64,000 bases of DNA, from contig DAOSIS010000002.1 in NCBI GenBank assembly GCA_035366835.1, positions 124,001 to 188,000 of the forward strand, written 5' to 3'. A program made the translations under genes and the position numbers. Source of the DNA: UBA6109 sp035366835. Lineage in GTDB: Bacteria > Desulfobacterota > Syntrophia > Syntrophales > UBA6109. Shown here in pieces: positions 17,862-25,304 of this stretch (the stretch's first letter is position 1; each line of letters begins with the position of its first letter). The notes under the pieces are model-generated. The model made no database searches. It was not told where the DNA came from and saw nothing but the letters and a program-made list of their open reading frames with translations.

Positions 17862-19787
17862 TCAGCCGACCGGGATCACGCGGACCTGGGTCTCGATCGT
17901 TCCGACCCGGCCGTCGCGATAGCGGATCTTGCCCTTGACGTCCACCTGCGTTTCATTCCGGTACATCGCCTCGATCAGTTTGATATACAGGCCGTACACG
18001 AATCGGCGGCGGACCTTTCCGGTTCTCGTGAGCTCTTCGTCGTCGGCATCGAGGAGCTTGTAGAGAAGGATGAATTTCCGGATCTTCATGAGATCGGGAA
18101 GCTGCTCGTTCACCTTGACGACCTCTCCGAGGATCAGCTGTTCGACGGGCTGCAGCTGAGACAGGTCCGCATAGGTCGTGTAGGGAATGAGGCGCTCCTC
18201 CGCCCAGCTTCCGACATTTCCCATATCGATGTTGACGAGCGCGGTGATGTAGGGCCGTCCCTCGCCGAAGACGACCACCTCCTTGACGTAGGGGGAGAAC
18301 TTCAGGCGCGTTTCGATGAAGTCCGGTGAAAAGGCGTGGCCGCTCTTGTTGCGGATGATCTCTTCCTTTCGCCCGATAATCACGAGCTGTCCGTCCTTGT
18401 CGAAATACCCGGCGTCCCCCGTCCTGAGCCAGCCCTCGCGAAAAGCGGATTCCGTGGCCTGGAAGTCCTGGTAGTATCCCTGGAAAGCCGTGGGGCTGCT
18501 GAGAATCACTTCCTCATCGTCGGCCAGCTTGACCTCAATGCCGGGCAGTGGCTTGCCCACGGTCTCCGGCTTGACCTGGTCGTCCGGCTGGATCTGAAAG
18601 ATGCCGCCCGCCTCCGTGAGGCCGTAGCACTGCTTCAGGTTCAGACCGACGGCCCGGAAGAAATGGATGACATCCGGACTGATGGGATGGCCGCCGGTGA
18701 AGGCGCTGCGCAGCCGCGTGCATCCCATGCGGTCCAGGAGAGGCAGATAGACCAGGCGCCGGAAAAGGACCTGCAGCCATGACATCCAGGGGGGAATCGC
18801 TTCTCCCCGCGACTGCATCGCCACGACCGATTTGCCGAGCCGCTCCCCGAGGTCGAACAGCCTCTTCTTGATCCAGCCGGCGTCCGACATCTTCACGCGG
18901 ATCCGCGAGGCCATCTCCTCCCAGAAGCGCGATGCCGTGATGACCAGGGAAGGGCCGATCTCGCGAAAGTCTTCCGCAACGGTTTCCGGAGTCTCCGGGA
19001 AATTCATCGTCATCCCGGCGGCGAGCGCAACGCCGAGGCCCCACATCTGATCGACGATCCATGCCGGCGGCGACATGGAGAGCCAGTTCTCGCCCTCCGA
19101 GATCGCCAGCGCCTCCCGCCAGCGCACGCCCATCTCCACGAAGTTCCGGTGGGAGATCATCGCCAGCTTCGGGACCCCCGTCGTTCCGGACGTCAGGATC
19201 ATGAGGGCCGTGTCTTCCCGCCGCCCCTTGGCGACCTCCGCCTCGAAGCGCCCGTCGCTTCGCTCCTCCCCGGCGCGTCCCCGTTCCTGCAGCTCGCTGA
19301 AGCGGATCAGCCAGGGATGGTCTTCGTAGGAAGACATTCCCGTGGGGTCGATGTAGACCACTTTGCGGACGTGGGGAAGCTTCCCGCGCGCGTCGAGCAG
19401 CTTGTCCACCTGCTCCTGATCCTGCGCCACGACGTAGGCCGCGCGGAAGCGGGAAACGGCGGTCCGCAATTCCTCCGTGATGGACGACGTGAACAGGTTG
19501 ACGGTCACGCCGCCGAGGGACTGCACACCGAGTTCGCAGAACAGCCATTCCGGGTGGTTGTTGACGACGAGGCCGACGATTTCGCCCCGCTTCAAACCCA
19601 GTTCATGGAAGCCCAGGGCGGTGCGGCGGACGTAGCCCAGATACTCCTCCCACGAATAGGCCTGCCAAACGCCGTAGGCCTTTTCCCGCAGGGCCGGCAG
19701 CGGCCGGTTCTTCAGCCGTGCGGCCTGGCGGAGCAGCACCTGCGGCAGCGTCAGCGTCTCGAGAGGCGCTGCGTGGATATCCGTCAT
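17862..19787 (-). CDS. long-chain-type AMP-dependent acyl-CoA synthetase
   Basis: A 641-residue AMP-forming acyl-CoA synthetase of the FadD15-like, long type. Motifs: ALMILTSGTTGVPKLAMISH (phosphate loop), YGLTEAGG (adenylate), WLRTGDAGYFDKDG, GRKEEIIRNKSGHAFSPDFIE (hinge), and LTRTGKVRRRF near the C-terminus with the expected catalytic Lys. The ATG at 19787 overlaps the livG stop by four bases (ATGA); an upstream frame of 58 codons lies wholly inside livG and is not used. Its place between livG and livH is odd for an amino-acid transporter and suggests that the cargo is CoA-activated on entry. Confidence 0.92.
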   Translation of the reverse strand: MTDIHAAPLETLTLPQVLLRQAARLKNRPLPALREKAYGVWQAYSWEEYLGYVRRTALGFHELGLKRGEIVGLVVNNHPEWLFCELGVQSLGGVTVNLFTSSITEELRTAVSRFRAAYVVAQDQEQVDKLLDARGKLPHVRKVVYIDPTGMSSYEDHPWLIRFSELQERGRAGEERSDGRFEAEVAKGRREDTALMILTSGTTGVPKLAMISHRNFVEMGVRWREALAISEGENWLSMSPPAWIVDQMWGLGVALAAGMTMNFPETPETVAEDFREIGPSLVITASRFWEEMASRIRVKMSDAGWIKKRLFDLGERLGKSVVAMQSRGEAIPPWMSWLQVLFRRLVYLPLLDRMGCTRLRSAFTGGHPISPDVIHFFRAVGLNLKQCYGLTEAGGIFQIQPDDQVKPETVGKPLPGIEVKLADDEEVILSSPTAFQGYYQDFQATESAFREGWLRTGDAGYFDKDGQLVIIGRKEEIIRNKSGHAFSPDFIETRLKFSPYVKEVVVFGEGRPYITALVNIDMGNVGSWAEERLIPYTTYADLSQLQPVEQLILGEVVKVNEQLPDLMKIRKFILLYKLLDADDEELTRTGKVRRRFVYGLYIKLIEAMYRNETQVDVKGKIRYRDGRVGTIETQVRVIPVG

Positions 19788-20617
19788 TCGCCGCCCTCCG
19801 CCGCATCCCCGAGGTAGGCCTTGATGACCTCCGGGTGCCCCTTGATTTCCTCCGGCGATCCTTCCGCGAGTTTTTCGCCGAAATTCAGGACAACGATCCG
19901 CCGGCAGATGCTCATCACGATCGACATGTCGTGTTCGACCAGGATCATGGTCTGTCCCCATTGACGGTTCAGTTCCAGGAGGAAGCGGACCATGTCTTCC
20001 TTTTCTTCCAGGTTCATTCCGGCAAAGGGCTCGTCGAGCACGAGCAGTCTGGGCTCCAGTGCCAGGGCGCGTCCCAGCTCCACGCGCTTCATCATCCCGT
20101 AGGGCAGTGACCCGACGGCCTTCTTCCGGATCGTCTGCATCTCGAGAAAATCGATGATCTCCTCGAGGATGCGGCGATGATGCGTCTCCTCCCGGCGCAC
20201 CGAGGGGAGGAAAAGGCTCGAAGACAGAAGACTGTAGTGACAGTGGATGTGGCGCGCCAGCTGGAGGTTCGAGAGCACGGTCATTCCCGGGAAGAGTTCG
20301 ATGTTCTGGAAGGTGCGACCGATGCCGATCGGAACGAGGTGATGGGCCGGCAGGGCCGTAATGTCCCGGCCGTTGAAAAGGATCGTGCCCTCCTGGGGCC
20401 TGTAGAAGCCGGTGATGCAGTTGAGCAGGCTCGTTTTCCCCGCGCCGTTGGGCCCGATGACCGCCATCAGTTCTCCCGTTTTCACTTCGAGACTGACGTC
20501 GTGCAGCGCCGATACCCCGCCGAAGCGGAGCGACAGGTTTCGAACCTCCAGTTCGGCGCGCCTGTCCTCCGCCTTTCGGCCGGAAAAGACCGCCGGCTGT
20601 CCGCGATAAGCCTTCAT
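19784..20617 (-). CDS. livG: Liv-type ABC transporter ATP-binding protein (LivG)
   Basis: A 277-residue ABC ATPase: Walker A GPNGAGKTS, the LivG segment FYRPQEGTILFNGRDI, RTFQNIELFPGMTVLSN, a degenerate signature (GSLPYGMMKRVELGRAL) and Walker B LLVLDEPFAGM. The ATG at 20617 is favoured because the ABC core starts at about residue 23; the frame extends upstream through livK but nothing there resembles protein. The signature lacks the usual LSGGQ, as is common in LivG. Confidence 0.92.
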   Translation of the reverse strand: MKAYRGQPAVFSGRKAEDRRAELEVRNLSLRFGGVSALHDVSLEVKTGELMAVIGPNGAGKTSLLNCITGFYRPQEGTILFNGRDITALPAHHLVPIGIGRTFQNIELFPGMTVLSNLQLARHIHCHYSLLSSSLFLPSVRREETHHRRILEEIIDFLEMQTIRKKAVGSLPYGMMKRVELGRALALEPRLLVLDEPFAGMNLEEKEDMVRFLLELNRQWGQTMILVEHDMSIVMSICRRIVVLNFGEKLAEGSPEEIKGHPEVIKAYLGDAAEGGE

Positions 20618-20646
20618 GAGATTGCCGATTCCGCTCTGAACCGCCG

Positions 20647-21861
20647 CTACTTCAAGAACTTGATCTTCTCTTTCCCGGGCGTGTAGAAGTTCGTTAACGG
20701 CTTGTACGAACCGTCTTCCGAAACCTTCACGATGCGGGCCCGGTAGGAAGCTCCATGGTCCGTGGACGTATAGGTGACGGCAGGCAGCAGCCCGCCGAAA
20801 TCCTCCTGCCGGAAGGACTCCAGTGCCCGGTTGATGGAACCGCGGCTGACTTCCTTGGATGCCTCGTGGGCGCGGACAAAGGCGCGCTCCATGATCATCC
20901 CGACCGCGACGCCCTCCCAATAGGCGGCGTCGAATTTCTCGACGGTCTTATACCGCTTCCAGAGCTCTTCGATCAACTTCACGCCGGGTGTGCCGTCGGA
21001 GGGAAGTCCGCCCGGGAACTGCATGTTGAGACGGTCGCGGATCAGGCCCTTCCCCAACTTGAAGAAGTCCGGGTCGGTGGACGTCCAGGTTCCGAAGAAG
21101 GGCACGTCGAAGCCGATGCGGTCGGCGCTCTTGAATGCCGTTACGATGGATGCGGGAAGCATCTGGATGAAGATGTACTCGGCCCCGTTCTTCTTCAGGC
21201 GCAGGAGTTCCGTGGTGAGGTCGACGGTCTTCGGGGGGAATTCCTCCACGGATACGATCTGGATCTTCAGCTTCTCCGCGAATTCCTTTGCCGGCTGATG
21301 GATGGAGCGCCCGTAGGGATTGTTGTATGTGAGCAGGCCGACCTTCGGCGCATCCTTGCCCTTGTGGACGGCCCGGATGTATTCCAGGACCGCCTGGCAG
21401 TCCATGCGGTAGCTTCCGAAGGGCAGGTACATATAGTCGATCGGCGGCTCGAGGATCTCCCAGCTCGTGGAATAGTTGATCGTCGGGATTTTGTACTGCT
21501 GGATGATCGGCTTGGCGGCCAATCCCTCCCCCGCCCCCCACGTGGCGATCATGTCCACGTTCTCCTGAACGGCGAATTTCCTGACGGCCGCGACGGCTTC
21601 CGGGACCTTGTAGGCCGTATCGACCAGGAGCATGTCGATCTTGTTTCCGGCGACGCCGCCCTTCACCTCGTTGACATAGCGGAAGTAGTCCTGTTGTCCC
21701 TTGGCATGAAACTGGCCCCAGCTGGATGCCGGGCCGGTCATGTTGATCGCGGCACCGACCTTGATCGCCTTTGCCTCGGCGGGAGGCGCAGCGGCCGTCG
21801 TTGCCGCGAAGGCTGCGGCCAGCAGGACGAGCCTCGCATGGAATCCCATCGTTTTCATCAT
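20647..21861 (-). CDS. livK: Liv-type ABC transporter substrate-binding protein
   Basis: A 404-residue periplasmic binding protein of the peripla_BP_6 (branched-chain amino acid) family. The signal peptide spans about 30 residues and ends near PPAEAKA. The mature part starts IKVGAAINMTGPASSWGQFH and contains TWGAGEGLAAKPIIQQYKIP and GLLTYNNPYGRSI. AAGGAGG lies six bases before the ATG. It is the first structural gene after the phenylalanine-type leader. The family binds many ligands besides branched-chain amino acids, including aromatic acids, so the name should not be read as a substrate. Confidence 0.92.
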   Translation of the reverse strand: MMKTMGFHARLVLLAAAFAATTAAAPPAEAKAIKVGAAINMTGPASSWGQFHAKGQQDYFRYVNEVKGGVAGNKIDMLLVDTAYKVPEAVAAVRKFAVQENVDMIATWGAGEGLAAKPIIQQYKIPTINYSTSWEILEPPIDYMYLPFGSYRMDCQAVLEYIRAVHKGKDAPKVGLLTYNNPYGRSIHQPAKEFAEKLKIQIVSVEEFPPKTVDLTTELLRLKKNGAEYIFIQMLPASIVTAFKSADRIGFDVPFFGTWTSTDPDFFKLGKGLIRDRLNMQFPGGLPSDGTPGVKLIEELWKRYKTVEKFDAAYWEGVAVGMIMERAFVRAHEASKEVSRGSINRALESFRQEDFGGLLPAVTYTSTDHGASYRARIVKVSEDGSYKPLTNFYTPGKEKIKFLK

Positions 21862-21923
21862 CGCTTTCCTCCTTCGGGGAACTGCCCGCGCGAAACCGGC
21901 CCCTGCCGGCTTCCCACAGCGGC

Positions 21924-21963
21924 AAAAAAAAGCCGCGGTCGACCCCTTCGGTCCGCCCGCGGC
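21924..21963 (-). terminator. attenuator terminator (segments 3:4) before livK
   Basis: On the minus strand GCCGCGG (21963-21957) pairs with CCGCGGC (21938-21932), with an inner GACC/GGUC stem and a GAAGG loop, and eight U follow (21931-21924). It stands 63 bases before the livK ATG and downstream of a good promoter. It could also serve as a backstop terminator for the regulator operon upstream. Confidence 0.88.
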
Positions 21964-21987
21964 TCATTTGTCCCTTATGTCTTCAGG

Positions 21988-22065
21988 TCATGAGCGCGTC
22001 AGGCAGACCTCCGCAAAATAGGTAAAAAAGCCAAAAAACAAGTCTGCCCGGTTTGCTCGATGCAT
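21988..22065 (-). CDS. Phe-rich leader peptide of the liv operon
   Basis: A 25-codon frame starting MHRANRAD, with core LFFGFFTYF and ending CLTRS. Five of 25 residues are Phe, all coded TTT although the surrounding genes favour TTC. A GAGG lies about 14 bases before the ATG, which is a long spacing. The Phe codons sit between attenuator segments 1 and 2, and the stop lies between segments 2 and 3, so a freely moving ribosome would cover segment 2 and favour termination. Compare the known E. coli pheA leader peptide, which is also rich in Phe runs. The peptide itself needs no function. Confidence 0.75.
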   Translation of the reverse strand: MHRANRADLFFGFFTYFAEVCLTRS

Positions 22066-22098
22066 GGTGAAAGTCGCTTCCTCGGAAAAACTGTCCAC

Positions 22099-22127
22099 CC
22101 TATAGAGTTCCCGTCTCAAAAAGTCAA
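22099..22127 (-). promoter_or_regulatory. sigma-70 promoter of the liv operon
   Basis: On the minus strand TTGACT (22127-22122) and TATAGG (22104-22099) are spaced by exactly 17 bases. Transcription would begin near 22092, 27 bases before the leader-peptide ATG and about 230 before livK. Confidence 0.75.
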
Positions 22128-22162
22128 GCGATTTGTTCCGTCTTTTCCCTCCGCGGCCGCCC

Positions 22163-23527
22163 TCAAACGATCTCGAACTTCTCGATCTTGTACTTCAGGG
22201 AGTCGTCCGTGACTTTCAGAAGCTCCGCCGCCTTGTTCTTCGCCCCCTTTGTCTTCTGCAGCGCCTTCTCGATCAGGCTCTTTTCAAACAGCGACACGGC
22301 CTCGTTGAGGTCGACGCCCTCTTCGGGGAGATCCAGGGCGGATGCGCCGACCCTCTCGAGGACGGAGGACGGCTGCAGCAGGTTCTCCGGCAGGACGATC
22401 GTCGACGCCTCCAGGGCGACGCTTCTTTCGATGATATTCTCCAGTTCCCGGACATTGCCGGGAAACGGATACTCCAGGAGGAGGCCCAGCGCATAGGCCG
22501 ATATGGCCCGGGCCTCTTTTCCGTAAATCCGCGAGAATTTTTCGGCGAAATGCTTGGTGAGAATGGGAATGTCCTCCCGGCGGTTCCGCAGCGGCGGGAT
22601 CACGATCGGGATGACATTGAGGCGGTAATACAGGTCCTCGCGGAATCCCCCCTCGCGGACCTTTTTCTCCAGGTCCTGATTCGTCGCCGAGATGATCCGC
22701 ACGTTGACCTTGATGTCCTCGATGCCGCCGATTCTCCGGAACGTCTTTTCCTGCACGACGCGGAGAAGCTTGACCTGCAGCGGCGGCGGGAGTTCACCGA
22801 CTTCGTCGAGAAAAATCGTGCCGCCCCTGGCCGCCTCGAAAAGGCCCGGCTTGTCGAAGTAGGCATTGGTGAAGGAGCCTTTCATGTGGCCGAACAGCTC
22901 GGACTCCAGCAGATTCTCCGGAATGCCGCCGCAATTGATTGCCACGAAGGGCAGCTTGGCCTGCGGGCCGTGATCATGGATCGCCCTCGCGACGAGCTCC
23001 TTGCCGGTCCCGCTTTCACCCAGCAGGAGGACGTTGGCCGGCGTATCCCCGATCTTGCGGACCGTCGAGAAGATCCTGAGCATGTCCTTGTTCCTGGCGA
23101 TCATGTCGCCGAAGTGGACCGCATCGTCCGAGTCCCGCTGAAAAGGAGCCTGTTCCTCCTTGAGTCCCTTCGTATCCAGGGCCTGCCGGATGAGGCGCTT
23201 GAGGTCATCGACGTCGAAATCCTTCTCGACATAGTCGTAGGCCCCCTCTTTCATCGCGCGCACCGCGGTTTCACCCGTCGCATAAGCCGTAATCAGGATC
23301 ACGAGGGTCCCCGGCGACAGTTCCTTGACGGATTTGAGAAACTCGAGGCCGTCCATTTTCGGCATCTTCAGGTCCGTCAGGATGAGATCGAAGTTTTCCT
23401 TCCTGCACCGGTTCAAGCCCTTCATGCCGTCCGCTTCGCAGACGACGCTGTACCCTTCCCGGGTCAGCATGATCTCGAGCAGTTCCCGGACGCCGGCGTC
23501 GTCATCCACAACAAGGATTCTTGTCAT
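22163..23527 (-). CDS. sigma-54-dependent response regulator, PilR/NtrC-like, with altered GAFTGA loop
   Basis: A 454-residue three-domain regulator. The receiver domain has DDD at 8-10 and phosphoacceptor Asp52 (TDLKMPKMDG). The AAA+ domain has Walker A GESGTGKE and Walker B GTIFLDEVGEL. The C-terminus is a Fis-type helix-turn-helix (KTKGAKNKAAELLKVTDDSL). The loop that contacts sigma-54, normally GAFTGA, reads GSFTNA near residue 213, so the fifth-position Gly is Asn. The start overlaps the stop of the sensor kinase (ATGA). The pairing with a PilS-like membrane kinase suggests type IV pilus or a related surface function, but no pil gene is in view. Confidence 0.9.
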   Translation of the reverse strand: MTRILVVDDDAGVRELLEIMLTREGYSVVCEADGMKGLNRCRKENFDLILTDLKMPKMDGLEFLKSVKELSPGTLVILITAYATGETAVRAMKEGAYDYVEKDFDVDDLKRLIRQALDTKGLKEEQAPFQRDSDDAVHFGDMIARNKDMLRIFSTVRKIGDTPANVLLLGESGTGKELVARAIHDHGPQAKLPFVAINCGGIPENLLESELFGHMKGSFTNAYFDKPGLFEAARGGTIFLDEVGELPPPLQVKLLRVVQEKTFRRIGGIEDIKVNVRIISATNQDLEKKVREGGFREDLYYRLNVIPIVIPPLRNRREDIPILTKHFAEKFSRIYGKEARAISAYALGLLLEYPFPGNVRELENIIERSVALEASTIVLPENLLQPSSVLERVGASALDLPEEGVDLNEAVSLFEKSLIEKALQKTKGAKNKAAELLKVTDDSLKYKIEKFEIV

Positions 23528-25230
23528 CCCCCAACCTCACTGGCCGCATCGGCGGTGACCGGTTTCTTTTCAGGACGCGAGGACAGCCAGACTGCAACGG
23601 ACGTTCCCCGTCCCGGCTCGCTTTCCAGGCGCACCCGGCCGCCGTGGTTTTCCACGATGCGCCGCACGATCGCCAGCCCCAGTCCCGTCCCTCGTTCACG
23701 AGTCGTATAAAACGGCTCGAACACTCTCTGCAAGACATCTTTTCTCATGCCTGCACCCGTATCGCTGACCCTGAGGGTCACGCCGTCCGGATCGGAGGTG
23801 CGGGCCAGGCACACCGACACGGCGCCTTCCTCCGAAATCGATTGGACGGCATTCATCAGGAGGTTCCAGATCAACTGACGCATTTCCGCGCGATTCGCCG
23901 AGATCCGGGCATCGTCCCCGGTCAGTTCGACGCGGATGCCTTCGTGCCAGTCGGACACGTACCGGATCGCTTCGACGACATCGTTCACGAGGCCACGCAG
24001 CTCGATCGTTTCCTTCGTACCCGGTGACGGCCTCGCGAGGAGGAGAAAGTCCTTCATGAAGTTTTCGATCTGGTCCTTGCCGCGCAGGATGATCGACATC
24101 AGCCGCTCATCCGCCGCATTCAGCTGCAGGTCCTTCCTGAGCACCTGGATGGATCCGCTGATGGACGCAAGGGGATTGCGTATCTCGTGGGCCAGAACGG
24201 CGGCCATTTCGCCGACGAAGGCGAGACGCCTGTTCTTCTCGTATTCCGCCTCCATCTTCTTCACGGCCGTCAGGTCGTGGAAGATCACGATGCTGCCGAT
24301 CCTTTTCCCTTCCGCGCCCCGCAGAGGCGACAGGACCCATCCGAGGACGAGGCGTTCGCCGTCTTTCCTGGCGAATGCCAGATCGGTCCCCTTCTGCCTG
24401 CCCTCCGGCGAAGGCGGCTGCTCGTTCGCCTTCTCCACCGCAGCGGCAATTGCGGGAAAGACCTCGCGCAAGGGCCGGTTCAGCAGCTCGGCGAAGACAT
24501 ACCCCGTAATCTCCTCTGCGGCGCGGTTGAACGACTTGATCCTGCCGAGAAGGTCGATCGTGAAGATTCCCGCATCCACGGACTCGATGATGCTGCGATG
24601 AAGGACGTCCAGCTGGTCGAACGCCGTTTGCTTCTCTGCCAGGAGAAGACGGGCTCTCCTTTCCTGCCCGACGACGAAGCTTGCGAGAAGCGCGATCACG
24701 AAAAAGGAGAGGATGTGCACGAAACTCCGCGTCAGCGCCTCCCCCGGCGTGAGCGGCAGATCCTGCAGGAGAAAGGCGGTGGGGGGCTCGATCCATCCGT
24801 AGTACTCCAGATCCACGAGCAGGCCGTAGACGATGCTGCAGGCGGAGGCAGCCGTCATTCCGCCGCGACGCCCGAGAAAGATCACGGAATAGATGACGAT
24901 CATCTGGTAGAATGCCGAGTAGACGCTGCGGCAGCCCCCCGTCAGATAGACCAGGACGGAAACCAGGCCGATATCGCAAAGCGACTGGATGTAGATGTGG
25001 GCGCGTTCGCGGTCGATGACCCGCAGCAGGAAGACATACGCGATCGAGACGAGATAGAACAGCAGCGCCGTACGATAGAGTGCGGCCGTCGACTCCACCG
25101 GGAACAGCGCCAGTTGACGAAACTGCAGGCTGATGGCGACGCCAAGCAGGAGCGTCGCCAATCCCACGCGCCCCAGCATCAGCCACCATATCCGCTTGTC
25201 GATTCCGGAATTCTCCTGCGACCGATTCAT
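23524..25230 (-). CDS. PilS-like membrane sensor histidine kinase
   Basis: A 568-residue kinase. About six membrane helices occupy residues 12-195, a PAS domain follows (SIIESVDAGIFTIDLLGRIK to FHDLTAVKKME), then HisKA with the phosphorylated His in LAHEIRNPLASISG, and HATPase with NLLMNAVQS, VSDTGAGM, FEPFYTTRERGTGLGLAI. The ATG at 25230 is chosen because GAAGAGG precedes it; a longer frame runs into the divergent comEC. The layout (N-terminal multi-helix, PAS, HisKA) resembles PilS. It phosphorylates the regulator encoded next. Confidence 0.9.
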   Translation of the reverse strand: MNRSQENSGIDKRIWWLMLGRVGLATLLLGVAISLQFRQLALFPVESTAALYRTALLFYLVSIAYVFLLRVIDRERAHIYIQSLCDIGLVSVLVYLTGGCRSVYSAFYQMIVIYSVIFLGRRGGMTAASACSIVYGLLVDLEYYGWIEPPTAFLLQDLPLTPGEALTRSFVHILSFFVIALLASFVVGQERRARLLLAEKQTAFDQLDVLHRSIIESVDAGIFTIDLLGRIKSFNRAAEEITGYVFAELLNRPLREVFPAIAAAVEKANEQPPSPEGRQKGTDLAFARKDGERLVLGWVLSPLRGAEGKRIGSIVIFHDLTAVKKMEAEYEKNRRLAFVGEMAAVLAHEIRNPLASISGSIQVLRKDLQLNAADERLMSIILRGKDQIENFMKDFLLLARPSPGTKETIELRGLVNDVVEAIRYVSDWHEGIRVELTGDDARISANRAEMRQLIWNLLMNAVQSISEEGAVSVCLARTSDPDGVTLRVSDTGAGMRKDVLQRVFEPFYTTRERGTGLGLAIVRRIVENHGGRVRLESEPGRGTSVAVWLSSRPEKKPVTADAASEVGG

Positions 25231-25284
25231 GGCCTCTTCATTGATACGCGATAAATTATTCTGTGCTCCGCGAAGGCGCAATGC

Positions 25285-25304
25285 TATAATATTTTTCCAA
25301 AATG
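25285..25304 (+). promoter_or_regulatory. extended -10 promoter of comEC, probably leaderless
   Basis: TGCTATAAT (25282-25290) is a perfect extended -10 element with no good -35 at the usual distance. Transcription would begin near 25297, only about five bases before the comEC ATG at 25302, and no ribosome site is present. Confidence 0.6.

Larger units (their letters stand above)
21862..22098 (-). promoter_or_regulatory. Phe-type transcription attenuator leader of the liv operon
   Basis: The transcribed leader between the promoter and livK has four pairing segments. Segment 1 (22049-22042, GGGCAGAC) lies just before the Phe codons of a 25-codon frame. Segment 2 (22009-22002, GGUCUGCC) follows them. 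Segment 3 (21957-21950, GGCGGACC) is the left side of the terminator, and segment 4 (21946-21932) the right side. 1:2 pairs over seven or eight bases, 2:3 over eight with one G-U, and 3:4 forms the terminator with eight U. A ribosome stalled on Phe codons 10-14 masks segment 1 and leaves 2:3 free, allowing read-through. This is the layout known from enteric pheA and pheST leaders. Confidence 0.8.
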
